Positions 7,150 through 16,459 are shown, counted from the stretch's first letter. The stretch is DNA of 64,000 nt from UBA6623 sp965238125 (GCA_965238125.1 OZ250179.1:5332001-5396000); one strand, 5' to 3'. Numbers and translations are program-made. Notes: generated by a model from the letters alone, not told the origin.

Positions 7150-8787
7150 CTAGATACGGACACTCCATTCCCGCACCGCGTCCGGCTCTACCCACTTCTT
7201 GATTCCCTCGATCTGATTCTTGCGCCAATACGAATCCCAATCAATCCGCGCGGGCGACCAGCGCAATCGTTCTCGGTCTTCCTCGCCGATCTTGCGGTAC
7301 CCTTCTTGAATCCGCCGCGCCTCGAAAATATAGCGGTGCTTGAGAATGAACGGCAGATATTGCTCCAGCACCTGCTCGCGAAAGCGTAGTTGCAGCCCGA
7401 GCGTTCGTAACGAACCGCGCCACCCGGCCAGGGTCCGGTCCGGCGGCGCGCCGAAGCCGATCAACTTGCGTTGCACGGCCGCCGCCAGCCTCTCCAGCCC
7501 ACCCAGGCGACGCTCGATTTGTCGCCTTCGTCGACTCGCTTGCTCTTCGTTCAAGAAACGCAACCGACTCAGCGGATCGAGCCAACTTGGGACCGGGCCG
7601 CCGTTCCCGGAAACGCGTTCGGCCTCATCGACCAACAACTCGACCAACCCGCCCAGCCAGAGCGGGTTTTCGTCGGCGGTCGCCAGCTGATAGACCGGCT
7701 CGTGTTCGCCGTTGAGCAACAAGGCGCCAGCGGCAAGCGTGGCGGCGGCGATTTGATCCACCGGGACGACTTCGAGCGGAATGTCCCGCAGCACCGGCCA
7801 GTCTTTCAGCCCGCCAAGCGCCATCAGCACCAGCGGCGCCGCCGTCCTACCGCCCTCGACCCAACCGGGAAAGGGGAAATCGAGCGCGCTTTCGACAATC
7901 GCCGGGCGAACGATCGTGAAATCGAGGTTCCGGGTCGCGGCGAGTACTTGTTCGCCCAGACTCTTGGAGTAGGTATAGGTATTGACCCAGCCCCAGTGCG
8001 CGGCGCGCTGCTTTCCCAGCTCGATCAGCTGATTCTTCACGCGCGCTGAATCCGCCGGCTCACCCGCTCGTTCCGCCTGTCGAATCTGTTCCACCCGTCG
8101 CCGGCACTCGCCTAATTCCTCGACGTGGTCAAATCGGTTGTCGTCGGGGCCGCGGCGGTTCGGATAGAACCCCGTGATCGGTTCGGTTTCCTCGACCAAG
8201 CCGTCCGCGCGCCCGGCGACATAACAGGTAGAAACGTGCAACAGCTTCGCGCCCAAGCGTTTGGCTAGGGCCGCGGTCTGCTCGACGCTGTCGACGTTGG
8301 CGCGCAGTGATTGATCCACCGGAGCAAAGAAGTCCACCAGCCCGGCGCAATTCAGCACCAGCCCGATCCGACCTTCGAGCGCGACGAGATCCGATTTCTC
8401 GAAACCGCACAGGGTTTGTGCCGCGTCACCTCCCCAAACCGTCGTCCGCTCCGCGAGCCGTTCGCGTCCCAAACGCTCGACGATTTCGCGGAGGGCCGGG
8501 GAATCGAGCACCTCGCGCTCGAAACGCTCCTGAGGCGTGCGGTCCCCGCGGGGACGGATCAACACGTGCAGATGTCTCCGACCGGGATAGCGATCGATCA
8601 GCAGCCCGAAAATGACTTTGCCCAGAAACCCGTTGGCTCCCGTCAGCAAGATCTCGTGCTGATGAAATGTTTTCTCGACGTCGATCAACGACCGTTCCTC
8701 AAACCCGCTCGCCGTCCCGCGCCAAGTACGTCGAGCGAGCCCTTCAGGTTGACGCAAGTCCGGCCGAAGAAGCAAGAAGCGCCGCAT
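7150..8787 (-). CDS. Fatty acyl-CoA/ACP reductase (NAD_binding_4 plus FAR_C-like)
   Basis: The 545-residue protein resembles alcohol-forming fatty acyl reductases. An N-terminal Rossmann domain carries TGANGFLG (residues 49-56) and a YxxxK site in YTYSKSLGE; the C-terminal 150 residues resemble the FAR_C helical region (for example IDWDSYWRKNQIEGIKKW). It would reduce an activated fatty acid to aldehyde or alcohol with NAD(P)H. The ATG at 8787 is preferred because the stretch up to an alternative start at 8892 is made of a dispersed repeat (8793-8838). Without the REP/IS block at 5131-7082 it would lie directly upstream of the ACP-ligase fusion gene on the same strand, suggesting a shared pathway. 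Confidence 0.8.
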   Translation of the reverse strand: MRRFLLLRPDLRQPEGLARRTWRGTASGFEERSLIDVEKTFHQHEILLTGANGFLGKVIFGLLIDRYPGRRHLHVLIRPRGDRTPQERFEREVLDSPALREIVERLGRERLAERTTVWGGDAAQTLCGFEKSDLVALEGRIGLVLNCAGLVDFFAPVDQSLRANVDSVEQTAALAKRLGAKLLHVSTCYVAGRADGLVEETEPITGFYPNRRGPDDNRFDHVEELGECRRRVEQIRQAERAGEPADSARVKNQLIELGKQRAAHWGWVNTYTYSKSLGEQVLAATRNLDFTIVRPAIVESALDFPFPGWVEGGRTAAPLVLMALGGLKDWPVLRDIPLEVVPVDQIAAATLAAGALLLNGEHEPVYQLATADENPLWLGGLVELLVDEAERVSGNGGPVPSWLDPLSRLRFLNEEQASRRRRQIERRLGGLERLAAAVQRKLIGFGAPPDRTLAGWRGSLRTLGLQLRFREQVLEQYLPFILKHRYIFEARRIQEGYRKIGEEDRERLRWSPARIDWDSYWRKNQIEGIKKWVEPDAVREWSVRI

Positions 8788-8792
8788 ATCCG

Positions 8793-8838
8793 GGTGCGCC
8801 ACATAAATGTGGGACGTATCTCTCGCAATGCGAGCGCA
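8793..8838 (+). repeat. Partial REP-B element
   Basis: GTGCGCCACATAAATGTGGG, then ACGTATCTCTCGCAATGCGAG, matches the beginning of the longer elements at 17092-17285 and 51897-52254 with a few changes. It abuts the start of the acyl reductase gene and probably sits in its upstream region. Confidence 0.6.
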
Positions 8839-9001
8839 CCGGCCGGCAGGTGGTGAGAAATGCGCGCTAACTAACGGAACTTCGGCATCCATCCGATGCC
8901 TTACAGGGGGACGTTGCGTACCGCCACAACAGCCGACGGCTCGGGTTCAACTCGTTTATCCTGGTAGGCATCGCTAAGGAGAAGGTTAGGTATCCCGACT
9001 C

Positions 9002-9616
9002 ATGTCACTTCGTCTACTGTTTGCGACTCTGCTCTGCTTTGCCGCGGCCCAGGCCACCCTTGTGCCCAGGCTGTCGCTCGAACAACTGGCCGCCGGGTCG
9101 GAATTGGTTGTTCACGGAACGGTCGTCCGCCGCTGGGCCGCCTGGGGACCCTCCGGTCAATTCATCTGGACCCATCATGAGGTGCGGGTGGCGGACGTTC
9201 TCAAGGGCCGCCCGGCGCTGAGCGTCGTCGTCAGCGAGCCGGGTTTAGAGATCGGTAACATCGGTATGGCCGTTGCCGGTGCGCCTCGCTACCAGGTTGG
9301 ACAGGAAGTCGTGCTGTTTCTTGAGCGAACGCCGATAGGCTACCTGCGGGGCTCGGGCTGGGGCCAAGGTAATTTCGCGGTCGTCGAGTCGACGACGGAC
9401 CGAACCAGGACCGTTCGTTCAGCGCATGGGGGCGCGGCGCTGATTGAGGTCCCCCAAGTGTCCGGCGCGCCTCCCGGAGTTCCACAAACCGCGCCCGCCT
9501 CTCTCGACGGGCTTTCGGTGGACGAATGCAAGACGCGCCTGCGGCGTCTGCTCGCTCGGCCCGCGGTTGGAGAGGCGCCGGCTGCGCCGGTACCGAGCAA
9601 AGGAGGCCGTCAATGA
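9002..9616 (+). CDS. Secreted protein of unknown function, coupled to matrixin protease
   Basis: The 204-residue protein begins with a classical signal peptide (hydrophobic residues 3-15, cleavage probably after AQA). The rest has beta-rich segments, including ELVVHGTVVRRWAAW and VGQEVVLFLERTP, which resemble secreted acidobacterial proteins that often precede metalloproteases; I cannot name a family with certainty. Its stop overlaps the next start as ATGA (9613-9616), and a strong AGGAGG lies just before, so the pair is translated together. A role in helping or modulating the exported protease is only an inference from this coupling. Confidence 0.75.
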   Translation: MSLRLLFATLLCFAAAQATLVPRLSLEQLAAGSELVVHGTVVRRWAAWGPSGQFIWTHHEVRVADVLKGRPALSVVVSEPGLEIGNIGMAVAGAPRYQVGQEVVLFLERTPIGYLRGSGWGQGNFAVVESTTDRTRTVRSAHGGAALIEVPQVSGAPPGVPQTAPASLDGLSVDECKTRLRRLLARPAVGEAPAAPVPSKGGRQ

Positions 9617-11877
9617 CCGCTCGCCGCAATCTCGCCGGGAAGCCGGTAAGACGCGCCGCTTTACTCCGACGTGCCCGCCTCGCCGGTCTCTATGGTCTTT
9701 TGGTCGGACTGGCCGCGCTCAGTGCGCAAGCCTATGTTCGCATCCTGACTTCCAGTGGAAATCCCCTTCGCCGCACCGACCAGTCAAACATTCAATTCTT
9801 GATCCACGATCAGGCCGCGGCGGGCTTGACCAATGCCGACGGGGAAACCTGGATCACCGCCGGCAGCGACCCCCGCGCCGCGCTCAGTGCCGCGCTCGAC
9901 AACTGGGACCGCGTAGCGGACGCCGATTTGCGTTTCGCGTCGCCTACCGAAACTTCGGTGGCACACGTACCCGACGACGGCAACCATGTGTTCGTCTTTG
10001 ACGATACGCCGGAGATTCGCGCGGTCCTCGGGTCGGCTTTAGCGATCGCGCGATCGAGATTCTTTCTCAGCGGCGAGATCATCGACAGCGACATCCTCTT
10101 CAACCCGAAGCCCACGCTCAACGGTCAGCAGGCCCCCTTTTCGACGACATTGGAGGAGGGGACGTTCGACTTGGAAGCGGTCGCCACCCACGAAGTCGGC
10201 CACGCCTTGGGCGCGAACCATACACACATCTTGGCGGGCACCATGTTCCCCCGTACGCCGCCGACCTCAAGATTGCAGGCCGAGGTCACCGGAGACGATA
10301 TCGCCTTCGCCGTCGAGACTTACCCCGCCCCCGGCGCGTCGGCCGCGCGCGGCTCGATTAGCGGGACCGTAACGCTCACGAGCGGCGGCGCGGCGCGAGG
10401 CGTGATGCTCACCGCCGTCGAACCGAATCGAGGAATTACCGTGGGGACGTTGTCCGACTTCGAAGACGGCACCTACGAACTCGGACCCCTACCGCCGGGC
10501 AGTTATCAAGTGACCGCCGAACCGGCCTCGGGCACCGTAAGTCCTGGAGACTTTCAGCCGGCCGATCCGGCCGGGTTCAACACGAACGTGCTGAGCGACT
10601 TTTTGGGAGGCGCCGCAAGGCCCCAGACCGTGCAAGTGCTGGCGGGGCTCGACGCCCCGGCCGATTTTTCGCTTGGCGAGGGAATGCCCGGGTTAAGTAT
10701 TCAATTTGTCGGCGTCGCCGCGCCGGGCGGAAGCCTCGCGGGTGTCTCGATCGGTAGAGCCGCCTTTCCCTTGATCGCCGGTGAAGCCGCTGATCTGGTT
10801 CTGGCCGGTCCCGGCATTGACGCGACCCTCGCCGCGAGCCACTTGCGGCTGCTTGCGCCGGGCCTCACCATCCGTCCGGGCTCGGTCGGCGTCGAGCCCG
10901 GGTTTACGATCAACGGGCTGCCGATCGTCCGAGCAACCGTTGACGTCGCTCCGCGCCAGGGGCGTGACACCGGTACGCTGGCCATCGTCAAGGACGGCGA
11001 AGTCGCCCTCTTTTCGGGAGGGCTGTCGATCGAAGGCTCCGAAGCACCACCGCCCCCGCCGCCGATAGTGCCCGCGATCGCCCCGACCGGAGTCGTGATC
11101 AGCAATTTGCTGCCGACCATCAACGCTGTTTCCAGCGAGAGCATCACCAGTATCTTCGGTTCCGACTTCGCGCCGCTGGGTTTCGTTGACCGCAACGCAA
11201 CGCTCGACGCACAAGGCTTGGTGTCGACAAACCAAAGCGGTGTTTGCGTCGAGATTGACGGCCAACGAGCTCCGATGTTTCACGTGCAATTCAATCAAGT
11301 CAATGTGCAAACGCCGACACTCGCCGGCAGCGGTTCGGTCTCGGTCGTCGTGATCACCAACTGCGATACACCGGAGGAGCAGCGAAGCGAGCCGGAACCG
11401 GTGCAAGTGATGGATCGCACACCCGCCCTCTTTCTTCTCGACCCGATCCTTAACTTTGGCGACGCCAATCCGGTCGCGGCCTCGCACCTGGACTTCAGCA
11501 AGGTGGGCGATCCCGCAACCCATCCCGGCACCACGCCGGCGGAGCCCGGCGAATTCATCAGCCTGTGGGCCACGGGATTCGGACCAACCATCCCCGACGT
11601 TGTCGCGGGCGAAATCCCGGCTAATGTCCAAGCTGTGCGAGACAACCGCTTTCTTGCCCCGATTGACGGTGATTTCAGCGTGAACTTCGGCGGCATGACG
11701 CTCGTGGGGTCACGAGACATTCTCTACGCGGGTCTTGCTTCGTGTTGCGCGGGTCTGTACCAAATTGTCCTGAAAGTGCCGGAAGGGCTGGCGGACGGCA
11801 ACTACCAAATCACCGCCGCCGTCGATGGTGTTTCGACCCCCTCAGGTCCCTTCATCACCGTGAAGAACTCCCCCTGA
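9613..11877 (+). CDS. Secreted matrixin-type metalloprotease with C-terminal Solibacter-type module
   Basis: The 754-residue protein has a positively charged N-terminus and a hydrophobic export segment at about residues 20-40. The zinc-binding motif HEVGHALGANH is at 193-203, followed by a Met-turn candidate GTMFPRT, as in matrixins (M10). A carboxypeptidase-regulatory-like beta domain follows (ISGTVTL to YQVTAEP). A Pro-rich linker (PPPPP) leads to about 270 residues resembling the TIGR03437 module (ITSIFGSDFAP, QFNQVNVQTP, FISLWATGFGP, CAGLYQIVLKVPEG). The start at 9613 is set by AGGAGG at 9601-9606 and the ATGA overlap. Likely extracellular. Confidence 0.85.
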   Translation: MTARRNLAGKPVRRAALLRRARLAGLYGLLVGLAALSAQAYVRILTSSGNPLRRTDQSNIQFLIHDQAAAGLTNADGETWITAGSDPRAALSAALDNWDRVADADLRFASPTETSVAHVPDDGNHVFVFDDTPEIRAVLGSALAIARSRFFLSGEIIDSDILFNPKPTLNGQQAPFSTTLEEGTFDLEAVATHEVGHALGANHTHILAGTMFPRTPPTSRLQAEVTGDDIAFAVETYPAPGASAARGSISGTVTLTSGGAARGVMLTAVEPNRGITVGTLSDFEDGTYELGPLPPGSYQVTAEPASGTVSPGDFQPADPAGFNTNVLSDFLGGAARPQTVQVLAGLDAPADFSLGEGMPGLSIQFVGVAAPGGSLAGVSIGRAAFPLIAGEAADLVLAGPGIDATLAASHLRLLAPGLTIRPGSVGVEPGFTINGLPIVRATVDVAPRQGRDTGTLAIVKDGEVALFSGGLSIEGSEAPPPPPPIVPAIAPTGVVISNLLPTINAVSSESITSIFGSDFAPLGFVDRNATLDAQGLVSTNQSGVCVEIDGQRAPMFHVQFNQVNVQTPTLAGSGSVSVVVITNCDTPEEQRSEPEPVQVMDRTPALFLLDPILNFGDANPVAASHLDFSKVGDPATHPGTTPAEPGEFISLWATGFGPTIPDVVAGEIPANVQAVRDNRFLAPIDGDFSVNFGGMTLVGSRDILYAGLASCCAGLYQIVLKVPEGLADGNYQITAAVDGVSTPSGPFITVKNSP

Positions 11878-11926
11878 CGATTAACATTCAATAGCCGACC
11901 GGCTGAAAGGGCCGCTAACGAAGATA

Positions 11927-11953
11927 CAGAGCCCCGAGCGCAAGCGACGGGCC
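11927..11953 (+). repeat. Short dispersed repeat (GAGCGCAAGCGACGGGCC type)
   Basis: CAGAGCCCCGAGCGCAAGCG followed by ACGGGCC occurs here, and with two changes at 49499-49527. Both copies lie downstream of genes, so they may belong to transcription-end regions. No function is evident. Confidence 0.6.
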
Positions 11954-11976
11954 CCCGTGAACCGTTACAAATATCC

Positions 11977-13329
11977 CTACCCCTCCAGCTTCCAAGGCTT
12001 GCGATACTCCCGCCGAAACAGCTTATCCGCGTCCGGATCGTCGATCGGGCGCTCGTTGTCGATATCCCAATCGACCCGCCGGCCCAGCCGAAACGCCAGG
12101 TTCCCCAGGTGGCAGGCGATCATCGAGTCGTGCCCGATCTCGACGTCGGAGCGCGGCTTCTCACGCGTCCGCATGCATTCGAGGAAGTTCTCGACATGAG
12201 TGAGGTGGTAGTCGAGCTTGTCGGTCCGCACCTGCTGCCGCGGCATCCCTTCGGACTTGAACGTCCTGTACTTCTTGAAATCCAGCTGATCCGTCTCGGG
12301 GTACACTTCCCAGCCCGAGCGATCGATAACCAGCACGCCGTCATTACCGTGAAACTGCACGCCGTGCTCGCGGGCTTCCGGGCCTCGGCCCACGCCCAGC
12401 GCGTGTTCCCAGATCATGCTGAAGTTCGGATACTGCCACAGCACTTGCTGCGTGTCTGGGGTTTGCGCGCCGTCGTCGGGGTACCCGAACTTGCCGCCGA
12501 TCGACACCGCCGAGGTCGGCGCCTTAATGCCCATCGCCCAGTTGGCGATATCGATCATATGCGCGCCCCAGTCGGTCATCAGCCCGCCCGAGTAGTCCCA
12601 AAACCAGCGGAAGGCGAAGTGAAAGCGATTTTCGTTGAAGGGCCGCTTCGGCGCCGGTCCAAGCCACATATCGTAATCGACGCCTTCGGGCGGAGCGCTG
12701 TCGGCGCGAACCGGGGTTTCACCTTTCCAGTCCAGGTAGACCCAGGTCCTGATTAAGCGAATCTGCCCCAGCTTGCCGCTCTTGACGTACTCGACGGCGT
12801 CGGTATAGTGCTCGGCGCTGCGTTGCTGCGTTCCCATTTGCACAACGCGTTTTTCCCGCCGCGCGACATCCACCATCGCGCGGCCCTCGGGGACCGTCAG
12901 CGCCAAGGGCTTCTCGACATAGACGTCCTTGCCGGCTTTACAAGCCATGACGGTGGGAATGGCATGCCAGTGATCGGGGGTGGCGACGATCACCGCGTCG
13001 ATGTCGTTACGATCGATCACGCGGCGGAAATCTTGCGTCAGGAACTCGGCCTTCTGATCGGCCGGCTCGACAATCTTCTCTTGGGTCTCGTCGATCTGCG
13101 CCTTGTCGACATCGCAAAGCGCGACGCACTCGACCTCGTTGGTTTTTAGGAAATCGCGCAGGTCGCTGCGGCCCATTCCGCCGCAGCCAATCAAACCAAC
13201 GCGAATGCGATCATTCGCGCCGAGCACGCGCGAGGAAGACGCCGCCGTCGCGGGAACGGCAGTGCCGCCCGCGGCCGCCGCCAACCCGGCGGAGCTTTTC
13301 AAAAAGTTGCGTCGACTCTGAGAAGGCAT
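11977..13329 (-). CDS. Gfo/Idh/MocA family oxidoreductase with Tat signal
   Basis: The 450-residue protein starts with a twin-arginine signal (SRRNFLKSSAGLAAAA, residues 5-20). A Rossmann fold follows with GLIGCGGMG (45-53), the ATPDHWH segment (about 117-122) and the Lys of EKP (139-141), all typical of NAD(P)-dependent dehydrogenases acting on sugars or cyclitols. The C-terminal half has the FWDYSGGLMTDWGAHMIDIA signature common in exported planctomycete and acidobacterial members. It stands alone on its strand. The substrate cannot be read from the sequence. Confidence 0.92.
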   Translation of the reverse strand: MPSQSRRNFLKSSAGLAAAAGGTAVPATAASSSRVLGANDRIRVGLIGCGGMGRSDLRDFLKTNEVECVALCDVDKAQIDETQEKIVEPADQKAEFLTQDFRRVIDRNDIDAVIVATPDHWHAIPTVMACKAGKDVYVEKPLALTVPEGRAMVDVARREKRVVQMGTQQRSAEHYTDAVEYVKSGKLGQIRLIRTWVYLDWKGETPVRADSAPPEGVDYDMWLGPAPKRPFNENRFHFAFRWFWDYSGGLMTDWGAHMIDIANWAMGIKAPTSAVSIGGKFGYPDDGAQTPDTQQVLWQYPNFSMIWEHALGVGRGPEAREHGVQFHGNDGVLVIDRSGWEVYPETDQLDFKKYRTFKSEGMPRQQVRTDKLDYHLTHVENFLECMRTREKPRSDVEIGHDSMIACHLGNLAFRLGRRVDWDIDNERPIDDPDADKLFRREYRKPWKLEG

Positions 13330-13693
13330 ACTAGACTCCTTGGGGGCAGCGCCACCCTGGTATCAGAGTAGTTGAGCGCTACCGAGACGGCAACCAGCGT
13401 CACGACGAGGCCGTTGCGCATCGCACGAAGCCGCCCCGGCCGAAATGCCGCGACCGCACCCAACCGGCACCCTTGCACGTCTCGGATGAACCTTGGGCCT
13501 CGCGGCAGGCCGACACCCTTACAGCCAATACGCGGCTCCTCTCTGTGTCGGCGTCCCTAGGGTCCATGGTTTGTCCGCCGCGTCCTTTGGCGCCGCCTTG
13601 CGGCGTCGGCTTTGCGGTTCCTGACGGTTCCCGCGATCCGGGGACTTCTGCTAAGCTCCGAGGTGAAATTTTTCGTTCGAATAGCGAGGACCC
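13330..13693 (+). other. Intergenic region, no gene seen
   Basis: This 364-bp divergent gap should hold the promoters of the Gfo/Idh gene and the PhoD-like gene. It includes a CCTAGG at 13557 and a GCCGCCTTGCGGCG palindrome near 13590, weakly like REP-A parts. I see no supportable gene or RNA. Confidence 0.5.
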
Positions 13694-15550
13694 ATGCACC
13701 TACGCCACCTTGCCCTACTCGCGGCGCTACTGCCCGCCAGCTGCTCGACCCAACCCCGCGCCCAATCCGACATTGAAATCACCCACGGACCCATGCTTGG
13801 CCGCCTCGGCGCGCACTCGGTCGGTGTCTGGGCTCGGACTTCCCGCCCCGCTTCTTTCCTGGTTCGCTATGGAACAAGCGCCGATCAGCTCACCAGCTAC
13901 TCCGAGCCGATCGAAACCAACCTCGAGCGCGACAATACCGGCTGGGGCCTCGTCAACGGACTTGAAGCGTCCACGGAATATTTCTACCAAGTCGTCACCT
14001 CCCGGCAAGACGGCGCCGACCCCGTTCAAAGCGGGTCGTTTCGCACCCTGCCCGACCCGGCCGAACTGCAAGACGACGAAATCAACCCCAACGGCGACTT
14101 CAACTTCAGCTTCGAGTTCGCCTGCGGCAACAACCAAAACCCCGGGCAGGGCCTGGGTCCCGGGATGCCCGCCTATAACCAGATGCTCGCCAACATCAAG
14201 GACAAAGTCGACTTCGCCGTGCTCAACGGCGACTGGCTCTACGAAGAGCAACGCGACTACTCCCCCAAGCAGTGGCTGGGACAGGTCGGGGCCGACGACC
14301 ACGAACTGCCGCGCCTTCTGCAACTCGCGCCCACCATCACCGGCGTCTGGGAAAACTACAAACTCTATCTATCGCGCGCTCCGAACCTGTCGGAATGGCA
14401 CCGCGAAGTCCCTTCCTATTACACCTTCGACGACCACGAACTGCTCAACGACATCTATGGCACCGGCACCGCCGGGTACAAGCATCGCCGCACGGTATTT
14501 CGAGACATCGGAGTCGAGGCCTGGTATCACTATTTGGGCTGGAGCAATCCTGAGCTTTTCACCCAGGGAATCCACTTCGGGCGAACATCCTACAGCGCCG
14601 GAAGCGACATCCTCGAAGACCCCGAAGCCGATTTCACCGCGATTGCCTTGGAGCAAGCCGCCAACCTGCACGTCCACTGGGGCGGACCGACAGCCGCAGT
14701 CAACGACAACTCTCTCGACGCCGCGGAAGGCGACCCCAACGCCGGCGTCTACGACATCGTCGAGATCGTCGATAAAACGAAACTCCGCGTGACGCCGCCC
14801 TTCCGCGCCGATAGGACGCAATCGTACTCGATCGGCCGACGCTCGTATTCGAAAAAGCGCGTCAGCAATTCCGACATCTTCTTCCTCGACACGCGCAGTC
14901 ACCGCGACATGCACGACGTCAAGAACCCCCAAGGCCCGGGCCTCTCGATGATCGGCGCGCGTCAGCGCGAATGGCTGATGAAGGAGATGAAGGCGAGCGA
15001 CGCCGAAATCTTCTTTGTCTTCTCGAGCGTCAACTTCATGATTCCCCATGTCGGCGGCACCCCCGGCCCCGGCGGCTTCGTCGCCGACATTGCCAACAAA
15101 GACGAAGCCTGGACCGTGTTTCTCGAAGACCGCGACCGTCTGATCGACTTTTGGGATTCCCTCGGCAAGCCGGTGTTCGTGTTGACCGGCGACCTGCACA
15201 ACAGCTTCGCCATCAAGATCACCGACCGCGTTTGGGAGTTCGCCTCCGGCCCCCACAACTCACGCAACCATCAGGCGAGCGCAGAAGCCGGCCGCCCGGC
15301 CAACGGCATATTTGAATGGCACGGCCGTAAGAGCGAGATTCGCTGGTCGAGCTACATGCGTGACGACGTCCCGGCCGAGCTGAGCCGTCAGCCCGTCTAC
15401 ACCGTCGTGCAAGTCAACAACGTTTTCAACAACCCCGTCGAAAAGGGCAAACCGCGCTGGGTCAGGTTCCCGCACCCGCAGGTGATCTTCCAGTACTACG
15501 ACGGCTTCACCGGCAACCTGCTCTACGCCGAGTCGATTGTGGCGCCGTGA
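13694..15550 (+). CDS. PhoD-like phosphodiesterase/alkaline phosphatase lipoprotein
   Basis: The 618-residue protein starts with a signal peptide and a lipobox-like LLPASC (Cys17), so it is probably a lipoprotein. A fibronectin-like N-terminal domain (THGPMLGRLGAHSVGVWART to about residue 110) precedes a metallophosphoesterase core with ACGNNQNPG, VLNGDWLYEE, YTFDDHELLNDIYG, FFLDTRSH, VFVLTGDLHNS and FASGPHNSRNH. These are the metal-ligand blocks of the PhoD family, which releases phosphate from phosphoesters outside the cytoplasm. The charged ligands all appear present. The gene stands alone, and a REP-A copy follows its 3' end. Confidence 0.88.
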   Translation: MHLRHLALLAALLPASCSTQPRAQSDIEITHGPMLGRLGAHSVGVWARTSRPASFLVRYGTSADQLTSYSEPIETNLERDNTGWGLVNGLEASTEYFYQVVTSRQDGADPVQSGSFRTLPDPAELQDDEINPNGDFNFSFEFACGNNQNPGQGLGPGMPAYNQMLANIKDKVDFAVLNGDWLYEEQRDYSPKQWLGQVGADDHELPRLLQLAPTITGVWENYKLYLSRAPNLSEWHREVPSYYTFDDHELLNDIYGTGTAGYKHRRTVFRDIGVEAWYHYLGWSNPELFTQGIHFGRTSYSAGSDILEDPEADFTAIALEQAANLHVHWGGPTAAVNDNSLDAAEGDPNAGVYDIVEIVDKTKLRVTPPFRADRTQSYSIGRRSYSKKRVSNSDIFFLDTRSHRDMHDVKNPQGPGLSMIGARQREWLMKEMKASDAEIFFVFSSVNFMIPHVGGTPGPGGFVADIANKDEAWTVFLEDRDRLIDFWDSLGKPVFVLTGDLHNSFAIKITDRVWEFASGPHNSRNHQASAEAGRPANGIFEWHGRKSEIRWSSYMRDDVPAELSRQPVYTVVQVNNVFNNPVEKGKPRWVRFPHPQVIFQYYDGFTGNLLYAESIVAP

Positions 15551-15653
15551 ACCGGCCGCGCCCCCGGCGTGAAATCCGGCCCGCTCGTCCGAAAATAACA
15601 CTGTGTGCGTACGATGCATTACTCTCAAGGTCGCAAAACACGCCAAATCTCTT

Positions 15654-15753
15654 GAGCCGCGAAGCGGCGGCAGGAAAAATAGCCCAGGGTGGAGCCGAAG
15701 GCGGAACCCTGGGTGGGAAACAAATCACGTCGAGCCCTGAAAGGGCGGCAGGA
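15654..15753 (+). repeat. REP-A element
   Basis: All three modules are seen: GAGCCGCGAAGCGGCGGCAG, then CCCAGGGT...ACCCTGGG around GCC-GAA-GGC, then GAGCCCTGAAAGGGCGGCAG. Compared with 5131-5232 the outer stem has changed CCTAGGG/CCCTAGG to CCCAGGG/CCCTGGG, a compensatory pair. Confidence 0.85.
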
Positions 15754-15764
15754 AACGCTGTCCG

Positions 15765-15807
15765 CATTTTCATAGCGGTTTATGAATGCCGCGGATTCAT
15801 AGAAACC
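15765..15807 (+). repeat. Dispersed ATTCAT/ATGAAT hairpin repeat, copy 1
   Basis: CATTTTCATAGCGGTTTATG, then AATGCCGCGGATTCATAG, contains inverted ATGAAT and ATTCAT boxes. A close copy is at 19668-19710. Both copies lie beside REP-A elements in front of leftward genes. Confidence 0.6.
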
Positions 15808-15814
15808 CGCGGCC

Positions 15815-16459
15815 CTATTGACCGCAGGCCCTCACCAGCTCGGCCTTCCGGCCCCCGGCGGCAACGAAAACGCCCTCGCTGTCAACCGCCGCGAAGTCGC
15901 CGGCGTTGATGCGCGCCTCGACGCCGTACCACACAAACGGCATCCGCAGACCCGCGAAAGAGTAGTCGTTTAGATCGATACCTTCCGAGGCTTCGTGAGT
16001 GTGGAACACCGGGATGTCGAATGGGCCGGATTCGACCTCGGCGTTGAGAGCGACCACGGCCGCCGCGCCAGCCTCCGCGAATTGCCGAACAACCGTCTCG
16101 CGAAGTGGGGGGTACCCTTCCGGATGCTCCTCGAAGAAGAGCAGGACGACGCGGTCCTTGACTAGAGGCGTCGTTCCGATCAGCCGTTCTTCGGTGTTCG
16201 AAACCGGGGCTTCGCGCGGCACCAAGACCATCGGCATCACGTCACCCGAGATCGGGCCGACTGTCGGGCCGAGCCGCTTGATCCGTTCGAGGTAGCCGCC
16301 GACGGCCTTGCCCGCTTTTTCGGCCAGGCAAGAGGTGGAAACAGGTTCCTCGGCGGGAGCAGGGGCGGCGAAGGCCGCCGAACCCACAGCCGAGGCAACG
16401 GCCGCAACGACCCACAAGGCGGGCTGGGTCGGTTTTCGATCGGTCGGGTTCCATCTCAT
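15815..16459 (-). CDS. Secreted protein of unknown function, possible PA-like fold
   Basis: The 214-residue protein has an N-terminal export signal (WVVAAVASAVGSAAFA after a basic stretch). The region QFAEAGAAAVVALNAEVESG followed by FDIPVFHTHEASEGIDL is reminiscent of protease-associated (PA) domains, but no peptidase motif is present and the match is by eye only. ATG 16459 is chosen because GGGGAG lies about 11 bases upstream; an alternative start at 16519 would add 20 residues ahead of the signal. The cupin gene upstream is on the same strand. No function can be stated. Confidence 0.65.
   Translation of the reverse strand: MRWNPTDRKPTQPALWVVAAVASAVGSAAFAAPAPAEEPVSTSCLAEKAGKAVGGYLERIKRLGPTVGPISGDVMPMVLVPREAPVSNTEERLIGTTPLVKDRVVLLFFEEHPEGYPPLRETVVRQFAEAGAAAVVALNAEVESGPFDIPVFHTHEASEGIDLNDYSFAGLRMPFVWYGVEARINAGDFAAVDSEGVFVAAGGRKAELVRACGQ

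Noticed and set aside
13473..14792. 439-codon plus-strand frame overlapping the PhoD-like gene
   Set aside because: Ser/Thr/Pro-rich shadow in another frame; the PhoD-like frame has a lipobox and clear family motifs.
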